From Antitrichia curtipendula (lineage: Eukaryota; Streptophyta; Bryopsida; Hypnales; Leucodontaceae), in NCBI GenBank assembly GCA_951230915.1, contig OX579638.1, forward strand, positions 18,804,696-18,868,695: a stretch of 64,000 nt of DNA, written 5' to 3'. Of the stretch, positions 47,571 to 59,490 are shown one piece after another. The first letter of the stretch is position 1. Each line of letters begins with the position of its first letter. Below the pieces are notes generated by a model, which worked only from the letters and a program-made list of their open reading frames with translations, was not told where the DNA came from and made no database searches. The position numbers were made by a program, and so were the translations under genes.

Positions 47571-48681
47571 CCTGTATTCTGTGCCGAACACATTCCAAGA
47601 TGTTTTGCTTACTTGGCTAGCCGGAGATGTCCTGCCCATGTCAAATTGCTTTCCAAGAACAGCGTACGAAGTGAAGAGTATACTCATGAAATGGGGCTTG
47701 AAACACAGGCAAGTGCACTGTTGCCCGGATGGACATATTCTATATGAAGGGGTGAACGAAAATCTAACAAGTTGTCCAACATGTAGTAGTCCACGTTACA
47801 TTGAAGGTTCTAATAATATTCCGAAACGAGTAGTTCGTTACTTTGATGTTGTAAAACATCTGCTAAGGATGTTCAAGTGTCCAGAATTAGCGAAGCATAT
47901 GACTTGGTATAGTACGAACAAATCTCGCAACCAGAGAATGTGGTCTGTAGTAGACAGTGATCAGTGGAAGGCAATAGATGAAGCGTATCCAGACTTTGCT
48001 TCTGTTTTAACAAATTTGCGACTTGGATTAGTTGGAGATGGGATTATTCCATTCAAAAATAATGCACTGAAGCATTCAACATGGGTTCTTCTGATTACAA
48101 TTTATAACCTACCACCCTGGTTGCTTACCAAAAAATTCTTCATATCGCTTGCTATTTTAATTCCCGGTCCTAAAGCGCCAATAGCCAAAAACATTGATGT
48201 GTTTCTGGCTCCTTTAGTGTCCGATTTGCTCAAGCTATGGGAAGGAGTTCCAGCGATTAATATGAGTAAGCCAGTGGGAGAAAGAAATTTTAATTTAAGA
48301 GCTTTGTTGATGTGGACTGTCAATGACTTTCCAGCGTATGGACTACTATTGGGACAACAAGTCCATGGGTATAAAGGATGCCCACTATGTGGTCCAGAAA
48401 CATGTAGTGAGTATGCTTTGCTTTTAGGAAAAATGATCTACCTAGGAGGAAGACGCTATTTGCCTAACCATCACAGATTCCGTAGGGCAAGGGTGGCATT
48501 CAATAACCAGCAGGAGTGGGAATTGCCTCCTAAAAGACCAACAGGTGAAGAAGTACTTCGTTGGGGTATACAAAGATCCCAGTTCGTAGCGGGAGGGGGA
48601 GTGGAGAATTCAAGTGATGACCCTGTGAAGTTGCACGGTGTAAAGCGCTGCAGCATTTTCTTCTTGCTTCCTTATTGGAAG
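47571..48681 (+). CDS. tnp2 transposase exon: Tnp2 catalytic core (TNPD)
   Basis: This exon carries the Tnp2 family core in order: LYSVPNTFQDVLLTWLAGDV, AYEVKSILMKWGLKHRQVHC with the zinc-like CCPDGHILY and CPTCSSPRY; VRYFDVVKHLLRMFK; RLGLVGDGIIPF with the first acidic catalytic residue; LITIYNLPPWLLTKKFFISL; ILIPGPKAP; MWTVNDFPAYGLLLG; CPLCGPETC; and GGRRYLPNHHRFRR. It ends LLPYWK at a splice donor AAG|GTAAGT. It opens after CTCTTTGCAG. The domain performs the DNA cleavage and joining for CACTA elements. No internal stop is present in this exon. Confidence 0.92.
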
Positions 48682-51600
48682 GTAAGTCCTTCCTGACTTA
48701 TTTTGAGAGACATAGTGCTTTTGAATCACAGTATCTTGTGATCAAAATTTCCTACAAGTAGTATTTATTCGGTTAGAGTGAAGTGTATGCGTTTTGAGAG
48801 GTTTGTGTAGCATTAAAAAAAAATGAAAGAGGCTTGTGATGTGGAATGTATTTTCTCTGAAGTGAAATTTAATTACTGAACAAGTCACTGTGAAATAATT
48901 TAGTCTGTATTGGCCAATAATATTATTAAACTTTGCAGGAATTTCGATTATGTGATAGTGAATTTGATCTAGCTGAATCCAATAAGCACGTATTGTCAAT
49001 TTAATTTGTTTTTGTGAGGATCGCTTCTAAGGGAGTCCTTGAAAAGTGTACCATGGAATGAAATAGACACCAGCCTTAGCGTAAATGAGTGTCCTCACCT
49101 AGTGAAGGACAAAGGCGATTTAGAGAAGGCCTTTCGTCTAATGATCAATAAGAGCGAGTAACAGTTTTGCGGCACCGCCTGTGTGAGTAAAAAATGTTGA
49201 TGTCATTAGTGACGTGGTCCGTTAGTTGTATTTTGAAGTGCAAATTTTTGTTTCACAAATTGCTTTTCATTTAGATTTGAAGCACATCATTCTAAGTGCA
49301 GGAACACATGAACAATAAGAAATTGGAATAGGTTTCTTTGCCACATATGATGTCATTACATAATACTATAAGAGTTCGTGAGATGTGAATTTCCTATAAA
49401 GAAAGTAACGTATCATTTCATTTGTGCAGTAGAGGAAGTTGACAGAAGAATGTCGAAAACAATAAAATATATATATATATATATATATATTCCATTAGTT
49501 ATAACAATGCCGCAGAGGCTGGTGGCTGCCCACTTGAAGGGCTTGTTTTTAGCGGATGTTGTTAGCATTCAGAAGTAATGAGCTTCTGTATGATATTAGG
49601 GTTTCACAGTGTGAGACATGCAAATTATTTCAGTGTTGATCTTGGATTCCTCATAATTTTAAGTTATGTGGAAAGTAATATGCATTGGAGTGCAATAAGG
49701 TCTGCAGTTGGCCTTGTTTCAGTTGAGCGTCCTAGCAAATACAAGTGAATTACTGTCTTATTGAATGAAATGTTTGATAAATCTCAATAGGAATTCAGTA
49801 ACTTCTTCTACTATAATAATGTAAATAGTTTCTAGAATGAGTGAAAAAAACCCTGTACAGTAAGACGGGAGTGACACTTGTGTTTCACATGGTCCATGAA
49901 AAGTGCAACAACTGCTGAAAATGGCAGTTGTAAATGATGATGAATTCATGGCATGATACGAAGTGAAATTGATTTTGGGTACTACCTTACTTACTAGCAA
50001 CATAGAATTGCAGTATATTAAGATGTAGATTATTTATATTCCCGTGGTTGCAAGGGTCTGTTCTGTATGAAGGCATAAAATGTAAAGGTCTTGAGAAACT
50101 ATAGAAAAAATGGTTCAAGATTGCAAGAAAGTTTGGCCTTTTTATTAGAAGAGCGGAAGTAAAGTGGCAATTACAGTAGTAGCACAGTGTAGGAGAAGTG
50201 TTTGAGATTTCTTTCGTACAGTGTTTTTACTTTAAATTTCTTAAACCTTCTGTTGTTTTCCTCATTAGATAGAGGTGCACTTACCTGGTAGGATATGCAC
50301 AACAGTTAAGCATGTTTTGAATTATGTCATTGGAAATAGTTAGTTTTGTTTGCTGTTCATTTTAATTCTTTTAATCAGATGATTAGACGAATGCGGAATT
50401 TGGTATTTCAACAAAGTAATGAACACAAAATACTGAGACTTTCACGGAAAGAAATGCAGAATGGTTATACGTTTTGGAGATGAAGAAGGTCACAGCTGAA
50501 ATGGAGTAATGAATTTTCTATTCGGACATAGAGCTTTTGTATGTTTTCCATGTGTTTTGATGTTGTTCTTGTAGGAGTGCGTAGTTACAAAAGTTTTGAA
50601 TGCACAATTAATTATTTTCCATTCATAATCGACAAGTTCCCTGGAGAGCTTCATCCATGGAGTGTGGGAGTGCTAACAGTGATTCCGTATTCCAAATTTC
50701 TTATATTAATGCTTGTTTCTGTTGAAGTAAGTGTTGAATCCTTCGAGAATTTGGATTTTCTGACATTTGGGGACTTCCCTAGCCTCAAAAATCTGAATTC
50801 AGGGTCTTGGGACTTCGTACTCTGGAATGGGCAATATAAGAAATTTTCACTGTGCATGGATAGGCCATGTAGTTCGATGAGTTACTTGGGAGAAACTTCA
50901 TTGAAAGTCAGCAGAGTCCCATAGAGTTTGAAAATTCAACTGTACTCACTTATAGAAATGTTGGTATAAGGTGCTATATGTTGTATTAATGTAGACTGAA
51001 CGAATTATGGGAATTTTTTTAGAGGTTTTAAATAATAATTCTGCATACCTTATAAAAATGTTAAAAATAGCGTAGTATATATTTGAAAGAAGGTGAAAAC
51101 ACGTTGACAAAGGTCACAGTGTACTGGATGGCAGAATGGAGATGAATTAAAGATGATAAGTCCGAGAGTGTTAATTCCTATCATTTTTTACTGCTTCCCA
51201 GATTATGAGACCAAATTTTTTATTGTAACAAATATGAAAATGATGAGAATGGAAGGAGCACATACCTGGAAGTTTATAGTTATGAAAACCACATGCTGAA
51301 TGTACGACTTCCTATGTCTTTGGACTAATGGGGTTGTCAATGTGAAGTACAAATGAAGATGTTACACTTGGAAGATCGAAGTGCATGTTTATTTCAGTAA
51401 CATGAGTGCTGGACTGCTAGGGGTTTGATCAATTACATATTCAAAGAATTTTTTGTACATAATAATATTTATAGTGGGAGTCATCATTCCTGTGACATTA
51501 GTAATAAGCCAGAAGCTTATTTCATTATTGTATAGCAAGTAAATCAAGCTTATCAAAAATTGTCATGTAGCACGTCAACTGCCTTGTTGTACAGTACAGG

Positions 51601-52385
51601 CCACCGGGGCATGAAGTAGTTGTTCATGGGAAGTTTGCAACTGTAGCGGTAGAGTGAACTCCTATTTTATTCATGACCTGCCCTGTTGAAAGCAGTTTAC
51701 ATTTTTGATTGCACAAATGAGTAATTTGTTGTAGTTTCTTTCTGTGTAATTTGCTTCTTGTGGATTTTGGGCGTTTTCATATTACTGAGACGTGGAATCA
51801 AGGATGTATTACAATGCCATTTGACAGCATGTCTGACTAATGTATTGGTTTTCAAAGCAATGGAAGTACATATTTCTAAAACGAAGGCTACAGAATCATC
51901 AGAGCTTGGAATTCAATTTATGCAGAAATATTGGTTTACTAGTTCTATTTCTAAATCAGAATTTCATATGTAGTTTTATTTTTGGACACACAGTTTTTGT
52001 TATTTTCATTGGAAGGTCCACTAAAATTGAACTGTATACAGCGAATGATGTAATATATTTGTGGAAGTGGTCGTTGGAGTTAGTAGTCATTTTTTGCTCA
52101 GTGGTAGGACATGCAGGGTCGTTATAAATTTCAATCAGGTGTTGTATGTGGTTAGGAAATTCAGTAAGTGATGTTTATAAACAAGTTCAGTAGTTGTATA
52201 ATATTTTGCAATTTTAATTAAATTGCGAGAACAGTGTATGAGTGTAGAATGGATTTGGGAACAGTGAATCAGAAGTAGTGAATATGTTCCATGAATTGTT
52301 GAGGTCATGTGCACTTGTTTCTTTAACAATGTTTTACCAGAGGAGGACTGACTTCTGTTTACCAAAATTTGATTGTTTTGGACAG
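48682..52385 (+). other. 3.7-kb phase-0 intron of the tnp2 gene
   Basis: Donor AAG|GTAAGTCC and acceptor TTTTGGACAG|GATC. The flanking residues join as LPYWK and DLLVRHVLDVMH, matching the uninterrupted order in CACTA transposases. The intron holds an (AT)n tract at 49467-49490 and only fortuitous frames (for example 50541-50924). It is G-rich relative to C on the plus strand. Confidence 0.85.
49467..49490. repeat. (AT)n microsatellite
   Basis: Twelve AT dinucleotides inside the long tnp2 intron. Confidence 0.9.
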
Positions 52386-53284
52386 GATCTACTAGTGCGT
52401 CATGTCCTTGATGTCATGCATTGCGAAAAAAACTTATCTGAGAACATATTGAGAACCACCATGGGCGAAAAGGATACAGCAGCTGTAAGAGCCAACATGC
52501 AAGCACGTGGTATACGTCCGTCTCTGCATTTACAACCTTGTGGGCCAAATGGTGATCAATTGCACATGCCCAGTGCATCATATGTCTTATCAGGAAGTGA
52601 TAAAGCAAAGGTATTCCGAGTGCTGAAGAATTTAAGAACACCTTCAAATTATGTGTCAGCCTTGCATAATAAAATTAGCAAAGGCAAGTTGAGTGGCTTG
52701 AAGTCACATGACTTCCATGTGTTGTTGCAGCAAATTTTACCACTATGTTACAGGAGGATTTCCAACAAGGCTCTTGCAGGGACAAGCATACGATTGGGTA
52801 GATTGTTCAAGAAATTATGTGCAAAGTCTGTGAATCGTGATGACAAGGCTCAATTAAAAGCTGATTGTGCAGAGACTATGTGTATGTTAGAAAAAGAAAT
52901 GCCCCCTTCTTTTTTCGACATCATGTCACACTTGCCAAACCATTTGGTGGAAGAGTTGTTTCTTTGTGGTCCCGTTCATACAAGGTGGATGTACCCTTTT
53001 GAAAGATATTTCAAAACTTTAAAAGGGCATGTAAGGAATTTGGCAAAACCAGAGGGAAGCATTGCCCAAGGTTATGAAGCAGAAGAGGCATTGGGATTCA
53101 TCACCGAATACATGTCTGAATATAATATGACTTCTCGAAGAGTTTGGGATGACAAGGAGGAGCCAGCAATGATCGACGAGATTTTGGAGGGAAAAGGGAA
53201 GACAAAGCAATTGTCTGAAGAATTACAGCGTGCAATGCATGAATTCATATTGGACAACGCATCGCACATAGAGCCGTACCGCAG
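52386..53284 (+). CDS. tnp2 transposase exon: end of Tnp2 and DUF4218
   Basis: Starts DLLVRHVLDVMHCEKNLSEN at an acceptor at 52385, continues with ARGIRPSLHLQP and FRVLKNLRTPSNYVS, KLSGLKSHDFHVLLQQILPL, then the DUF4218 signature: MCMLEKEMPPSFFDIMSHLP, HLVEELFLCGPVHTRWMYPF, ERYFKTLKGHVRNLAKPEGS and EEALGFITEYMSEY. It ends CGCAG|GTGAGT with two bases of a split codon. The frame is intact. These regions lie C-terminal to the catalytic core in all TNPD proteins; their biochemical role is not established. Confidence 0.92.
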
Positions 53285-55799
53285 GTGAGTTTCAATTCAT
53301 GTACTGAAATGAATCACTATATGTAAAGCTATGAATTTACATTCATATTTCAATGGGTTGGGGCAACTGCACACTGGGACTAGTTTTGGTCGTAGTTAAA
53401 CTAATCTCCCTTGTCATATGGTCCAGCAGTATAAATGAACTCTTTGTGATAGAAGCAGAGAAACCAAAAAAGGGAAATTAATATCAGTCATAGAAACAAT
53501 TGCAATTATTAGTTCTATAGTTTATTACTTGAAGTTAGAAACATAGAGAATTGATGTGTGTGTATGGTGCAATCCTACCTGGAAAACAGTAAAGGAACTG
53601 TGTTTGCTTGCATTGATTATGCAAGGACTTGCAGTTAGACGTTTCCTTCAGAGACACTGGTAACTAAAGATACAATTCAGTTGTAAAAGCAATTGAGAAG
53701 TGAAATATGTTTAACAGAAAGGGAAGTTAGTATCTTTTTAAGTGTATCAAGTAGGAGCTGAAAATAGAAGTGAAGGTACTTCAAATGTATTTTAGTGAAT
53801 TACCCTTTGAAGAAAGTAGTACTTCATATCTTACTGAAGATTTAAATAATATTTTATGAAGGTCTGTGGAAATAGCTATAAAATATAGAAGTGTAGTTTG
53901 CATAGGACTAGATAAAAACATCCACCTCCTCAAATGTACACCATTTGTACAGCACTGAATGCTGCGAAACAGAGCATGTACAAGTAGTGAAAATTTACGG
54001 AGGTGGGAATGTGGGAGGGTTTATAGTCAATATGCTTATCAAACCTCTGTGCTGAGTACTTTTAAAAAACTGCAAGTACGACAGTATGTCTTTTTATGAA
54101 GTGACATGTAAATGAAATTTAAACAAAGGATTAAGCCTAAAAGAATTAACTTGTCTTGAAGGCATGTATAATTAATTACAAGTACGTGAAGAAGGAACTG
54201 AGATTGGTTAGGAACTACTAACTATGAATTATACTGCGTAGTTATGTGCTTGTCTAGCACAATGGAAGAGGTCATTTTTGTGAATTATACTGTGTAGTTA
54301 TGTGCTCGTCTAGCACAATGGAAGAGGTAATTTTTGTAAGCGACATATCAAAGTGAAGTGAGGGATGTGTCATACTCTAGAATGTGGACATGACATAGAA
54401 AGGTGTTTTTATGGAGTTCTTGAAGTAGCAGAAGTCATACGTGCTGAAAGTGAGGGCTTCTGTTTTTTCTATGAAGTGGATGACATAATGAAGTTCATAA
54501 TAATTTCAGACGAATGCTGAGTTAGACTAGACAAGAGTATTAAATAAATGCAGGGTAAGCGAGGACATGCAACATTTGTTTGTGTATGTTTTTCATTTTG
54601 GCTGACATTGTGTAGGGTAATTCAGGAATGAATTTCCCTGAAAATGAAAATCTGGGTTTTTTTCATGGCATACAGTGATGATGCTAATGTTTTGAAGCAA
54701 TGTATGTGCCAAAAAGACTTTTATTTTTATAATAATAAGTGCATTTGGATTTATTTTTTTAAATGTCTAGGAAATGTAAATGAGTTAGGGTTAATGCAAC
54801 TCTGGCTTTGACATGGAATAATGTTTTATGTAATATGAACTCATACATAGTACTGCATCATTCAAGCTTTGATATGTGTGTGCACTGTTGTTTGAGTGGA
54901 ATGTGACTTTGTGAAAGATAAAAAGAGTTCTAGAAGCCTGAATGAGGCACACCCTCACAGATTGATGAACCATGTCCTTCAGAGTGCTAGAAAATCTTCG
55001 AAATGTAATGAAAATATTAACAAGAAGTTGTTGCGTTTCAATATGGATCTGATGTGTGGGTCTGAAGTGCATTTCTAGTGGGATATTCCATAATGTAGAT
55101 ATTATTCATACACTGATATGAGTTGATAATGAAAAATGTGTAGAAATTGTTCATGGTTTTTTACTGTTTTCCAGTAATAGTGTGCATGCTTTGCAATAAC
55201 TTGAACAGTGAAAGCAAGTGATGGTGGATAATACACTGATGAATTTTAAGAGTCTTCAAAGAAATGAAGTATGTTTTTGTATGGATAAGTAGGATTTTTT
55301 TAATTTGGAAACAGGAGCATAATTAAAAAGATTTGATAGTCTTATTGATTTATTCAAGTTCTGATTAGTAAAGAGTATTGTGTGTGCATAGACTTTTGGA
55401 AAAGTGGGCAGACAGAATTTCACAGGACTGCAGTGAATTTGAAGTTTTATTAATTGTTGAGGTAGATTATGAGAAATGGAAGAGATCAGTTGGAAATAAC
55501 AGACACGACAGCCGCATGTAAAGATCAGAATGTGATATTCCTAGAGTATCATTGCATGTACATAATGTGGAAGCAAGTGAATGCCACTATGTGCATACTA
55601 GGTATATCATGCTAATTATTGGGTAGTTCAAGGAGTTGGAGTTTTATCCACAAAATAATATAGGTAAGACTATGCAATTCACAGTAATGTTTGTGACAAT
55701 ATGAATGCATTGTCACTGTTTATTAGTAGTGGAATTTTACATCTTCTGACTTCAATAAAACCTCAATTGACTAAAAAGATTTGGTATGCATGGCACTAG
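53285..55799 (+). other. 2.5-kb intron of the tnp2 gene
   Basis: Donor CAG|GTGAGT; the best acceptor is CACTAG|G at 55799, which completes the split codon as AGG and opens the frame RYEVVWQNRTDARNEF. It is purine-rich on the plus strand and includes a near-perfect local duplication (54229-54265 and 54287-54323, sharing TATGTGCTTGTCTAGCAC and TGGAAGAGGT). No gene is seen. Confidence 0.6.
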
Positions 55800-56682
55800 G
55801 AGGTATGAGGTAGTATGGCAAAACAGGACTGATGCCAGAAATGAATTCCGTCGACAACATCCGCATAGAAGTGGGAGAAGAGGGGCTCCTTTTCCTGCAG
55901 GTTTGGAAGAAATTTCTACATTTGCAAACTGGCTATAAGAAGATGTAGAGAAGGCTATGGACGAAGGGCAGGTGGTCCCACTGGATGTACAGGACTCCTC
56001 GAAGTTGCCTTCCTTGCAAGCAAAAAGGTATAGAAGCATGTATGCATACGGATATCATTTTCGAGTGAAGAGGGCGGAGAGAAGCGTTACCAGTACTTGT
56101 GACTCAGGTGTAGCTGCTATTTTCAAGCAACCATGTCGGTCTGGAAGACGGGACCGCAACATTGTGAATGAGGACCTCAAATATGTAGGTGAAATTGAGG
56201 ACATTGTAGAGTTGGACTACGGGAGGCACTACGTAGTACTCCTAGTTTGTGATTGGGTGAAAGCAAATTATAGAGGGAGGAACGCTACAATCAAAAAAGA
56301 TGAGTGGGGTTTCACTATGGCCAATTTCAGAGCACGAGTACCATCCGGCTATGAATCATTAGCTTTCCCTATTCACTGTCACCAAGTGTTTTTCTCAGAA
56401 GACGAAGACAAACCAGGTTGGAAAATAGTGTTGCAGACTGAAGTGAGGGGACGTAGAGTTGACATTCAAGCAGAAGAAGAGGAGGAGCCAGAAATGTTTG
56501 CCATGGGGGAGGATGTAGATTATGATGGATTGGAGGTGGGAGCTGAAGGTCCTGAGAGCTTCGCAAATGAACAAAGAAGAGGGAGAGACGTTGACTTGAA
56601 TGAGTTGTTTAACGAACAGGTGGGAGAAGATCTCATGATGTTTGACAGGGACGTTGGGGAGTCATCAGAAGATGAAAATTAA
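55800..56682 (+). pseudogene. tnp2 transposase last exon: DUF4216, with in-frame stop
   Basis: The frame RYEVVWQNRTDARNEFRRQH and FPAGLEEISTFANWL runs into a TAA at 55936-55938, then continues EDVEKAMDEGQVVPLDVQDS. From the ATG at 55957 it is open to 56682. The DUF4216 hallmarks are present: SMYAYGYHFRVKRAERSVTS, DSGVAA, YVGEIEDIVELDYGRHYVVL, LVCDWVKANYRG, HQVFFSEDEDKPGWKIVLQT. It ends in a Glu/Asp-rich tail (GEDVDYDG, ESSEDEN). Either the TAA kills the full-length product, or DUF4216 is made separately; a bypassing intron keeping the frame was not found. Confidence 0.8.
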
Positions 56683-59437
56683 AGAAAAAATGAAGAAGAT
56701 GGAGGAGGTAAACTAGTTTCCCACTATTATTAGAAACAGCATATTTCATGAAGATTAGTGTTCCCCAATTCAGTTAGTGGTGATGGATAGTAATTCATTT
56801 CTGATGTGTACTTCTTCATGAGGACATGGCAATCAAGGAAAAAAAGGTGAGAGTCATTTATTTTGGGTGTGCGTGTGTAGGTTGGAGTTATGGAAGTGGA
56901 GGCCATTTTCATTTGAAGAAAACAGTGAAGAGAAGGAGTTTCAATTCCTGAGGTTGTGTGCTCTGGAAGAAACCATGTCAAAGGTGAAGTGTCTCTGTAA
57001 GAGGTAATTGTGGGTAGAGATTATTTTAAACGATTTGCATTTGAAACGGAAATGGATGCAAAAGTGGGAAGATGTATTTTTTTGGATTAGTAATTTATGT
57101 AAAATCACGTAAAAATTTATTGGAAGATGTTGCAAAGGCATCAGCTGGTGGCTGTGCGTATCTTGAACTCTGTCCGTGCAGAATTCTTATGGAGAGTTCA
57201 TGGAAAAAAAGGCTGGAATGGAGTTTGGAAAGTATCTATTTCTATTGTTTTTCTCAATAATTGAGAAGCTGAAATGGTGCATTTTCAGTTTGCCAGGAGC
57301 TAAAATGTGAAGGTAGAAGTAGGAGAAAATTGAAGGAGATTGGCAGTTGCTAAGGGAAAAACCTTATGAACAACTCAAGTGGGGAGTAATGGATCTAACA
57401 GTATAAAGCTTTGACAGTGAACTTGGTGGAAAACACTGTAGTGAGGAAGTGCTTTATATTTAGTAAAATGGCAAAGAAATATGTGTTGCATGTGGGATGT
57501 ACCAGTTGAATGTGCATTTGCGAAATGAATTGAACTCTGTATATTTTATCGTCGCACTGTTGGACAATGTGCGAGTATTTGAAGGAAAATAATTGTAGTG
57601 GAGAATGTCATGGGATGTTCCGCAAAGCGGTAGGTGCAAGTGAATGGTGCTATGTACAGGGAGGTCTAAATCTTTGGAAAGCGAAGAAAACAACGTGGAT
57701 GAAGGAGTTCTAAATGAAGTTCTGATGTCGTGGATGGGTTCATAATATGTTTTTCACATATTTTTCAAGATATGCAGCTGGTACAACACACATGAGGTTA
57801 GTAAACATAGAATCACAGAAGTAAACAGTATACCATGTTTTCGTTGCTGTAGTGCGTTTTTCTTTAGGGGTTGCTGGTAATTAAAAGAAGAGTGTACACT
57901 CCTGTAGAAAGATTTCTCTGGATACCAAAGAATGAACTATGAATTTAAACAGTGGTAGAAGTAGGTGTTCCTAATAGTAGAGGAAGGTACTCATTAGTAG
58001 TGCCAGTGCATTTTAGAAAGGAAGTAGTTGTATGTAGTTTGAATTGGTAAGTGTACAAGACTGTACATGTTGTTGCCTTACAGAGAACAAAGAATTTAAA
58101 AAGTACCGGTACAGAAATACTTGACAGTAGTCAATCAATGAAGTCCCACATACTGGAAACAATGTTGGATAAAGGGTTTGTAATGCTATGGAATTAAGCA
58201 GGGTTGTCATGTCATTGCAGAAGTTGTAAGAAACCCTGTCTCCCGGTCATGTTTTCGTAATGAAGGTATGAGTCACATGTCACATAGCTATGTCACAATA
58301 TGACAAGCGGGTGGGTTAGGGAGTTGAAGAAGGATACTGTTTTCAAACTTGGAAGTGATGTCTGAAATGAAGACCATGGCAAGTGAATGATAGATGTATG
58401 GTAGTAGAAATTTTTGAAGGTAATTATTGTATTTCCCTGAAGTTTTGGCATGGTTCCTTGAAGACAGGGCATAGGTGAAGTGAATTCACCTAATATTCCT
58501 TTTAATGACATACATGAAAGAAGTGCTATGCAAATGAATAGGGAAAACTGAGTTCTAATTTCTAGGAAGCAATAGGTGGAATTCTCATTGTGTAGAACTG
58601 AAGTAGTTTTTAGTTATATATTTTTGAGAGTGCGAACATGGGAAATCAGATGTACCATGGAGCAGTTCAGGAATTACACATTCAGTAATAAAGAGTGATT
58701 TCAATCAACGTGCCTCCCTAGAAGTACAGTGGGCTAGAGTTCAGTAGTATTCAGGGTTTTAACTAAAAGTCTTCATGTGTTTACTCTGTATTATTTGCAT
58801 GTGTGTTGTATCAGACGGAAGATAATGACAATTTGGAATTAATCGTCTTTGAACTGAAGGAAGGGTCAATGGCTCAATACTATGTTCATTTTGAAAACAT
58901 AGGAGATAATTGAGTACAACTTCCGAATGTGAGGAAGCCCTATCTGAAATACAGTGTTGTCAGCTGCAGTGACTGAGATGTTACACATCATATGTGAAGA
59001 GTAAGACTGGACTTCCTTTTCTCTTTCAAGAATGAAGTTTCTTTTATGTGCCTTACAGTGTTGTTGTCAAGGTTCCCATGCATAGTGAATAGAAAATGTA
59101 TGTTCAGCTGTTGTTTTATAAAGATGTAGACATGTGTCAACTGCAGGTCATTCAGAGGGCATTTAAATCAGGAATTGGTCTAGACATGAAGAAATGAGAA
59201 ATGAATGTTGAACCTGAACATTAAATTAAGCACGTACTGTTCTGTGTGAGCAGAGTATTGGATGATTTTCTAAGAGGACAGTCATCTGAAATTATTGAGG
59301 CAGAAGTTTCACATAGTCCTCCACGATTCTGTTACAAAAAATTGTGGTGCCGAAATCAACAAGTAGCATTTCAGGTTTTTACCCAAATGAACTAAAAGTT
59401 TGAAATCTGTTGAATATGGTAGTGATAGTATCCAAAT
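56683..59437. other. Right arm of giant CACTA without a gene
   Basis: Purine-rich plus strand with many GAAGT and TGAAG motifs, the complement of the ACTTC motifs in the left arm. No frame with a domain. It should contain the 3' untranslated region of the tnp2 transcript and subterminal protein-binding sites. Confidence 0.5.
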
Positions 59438-59490
59438 CAACAGAAAAGTGTTGATGTTTTGTTAATGTAGTCACTAATTTTCTACTAGTG
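59438..59490 (-). repeat. Right terminal inverted repeat of giant CACTA
   Basis: Read inward on the minus strand: CACTAGTAGAAAATTAGTG, then ACTACATTAACAAAA, CATCAACAC and CTGTTG. The outer five bases are a canonical CACTA. The stretch ATTAACAAAACATCAACA is identical to the right end of the small CACTA at 62970. Confidence 0.95.

Larger units (their letters stand above)
21613..59490 (+). mobile_element. Giant CACTA (En/Spm) DNA transposon, 37,878 bp
   Basis: Both boundaries are fixed by the interrupted copia frame: GGT at 21610-21612 and again at 59491-59493 is the 3-bp target duplication typical of CACTA elements. The right end read inward is CACTAGTAGAAAATTAGTG; the left end is ACCTACTAGAAAATTCGGTG. 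The inverted repeat continues for about 54 bp with ATTAACAAAA, ATCAACAC and CTGTTG in both. Inside are a leftward TNPA-like gene, a rightward tnp2 transposase gene, a B3-domain fragment and a nested GC-rich island. Known plant CACTA elements are mostly about 2-15 kb, so this one is unusually large. The first two bases of the left terminus differ from CA. Confidence 0.92.

Noticed and set aside
50541..50924. 127-residue ORF in the tnp2 intron
   Set aside because: It lies fully inside an intron defined by good splice sites and exact protein continuity; no domain is seen.
59379..59490. C-terminal tail of the copia RT frame
   Set aside because: The frame continues past MEAP into TSRKLVTTLTKHQHFSVDL, but this is the CACTA inverted repeat and subterminal sequence read in frame, not copia protein.
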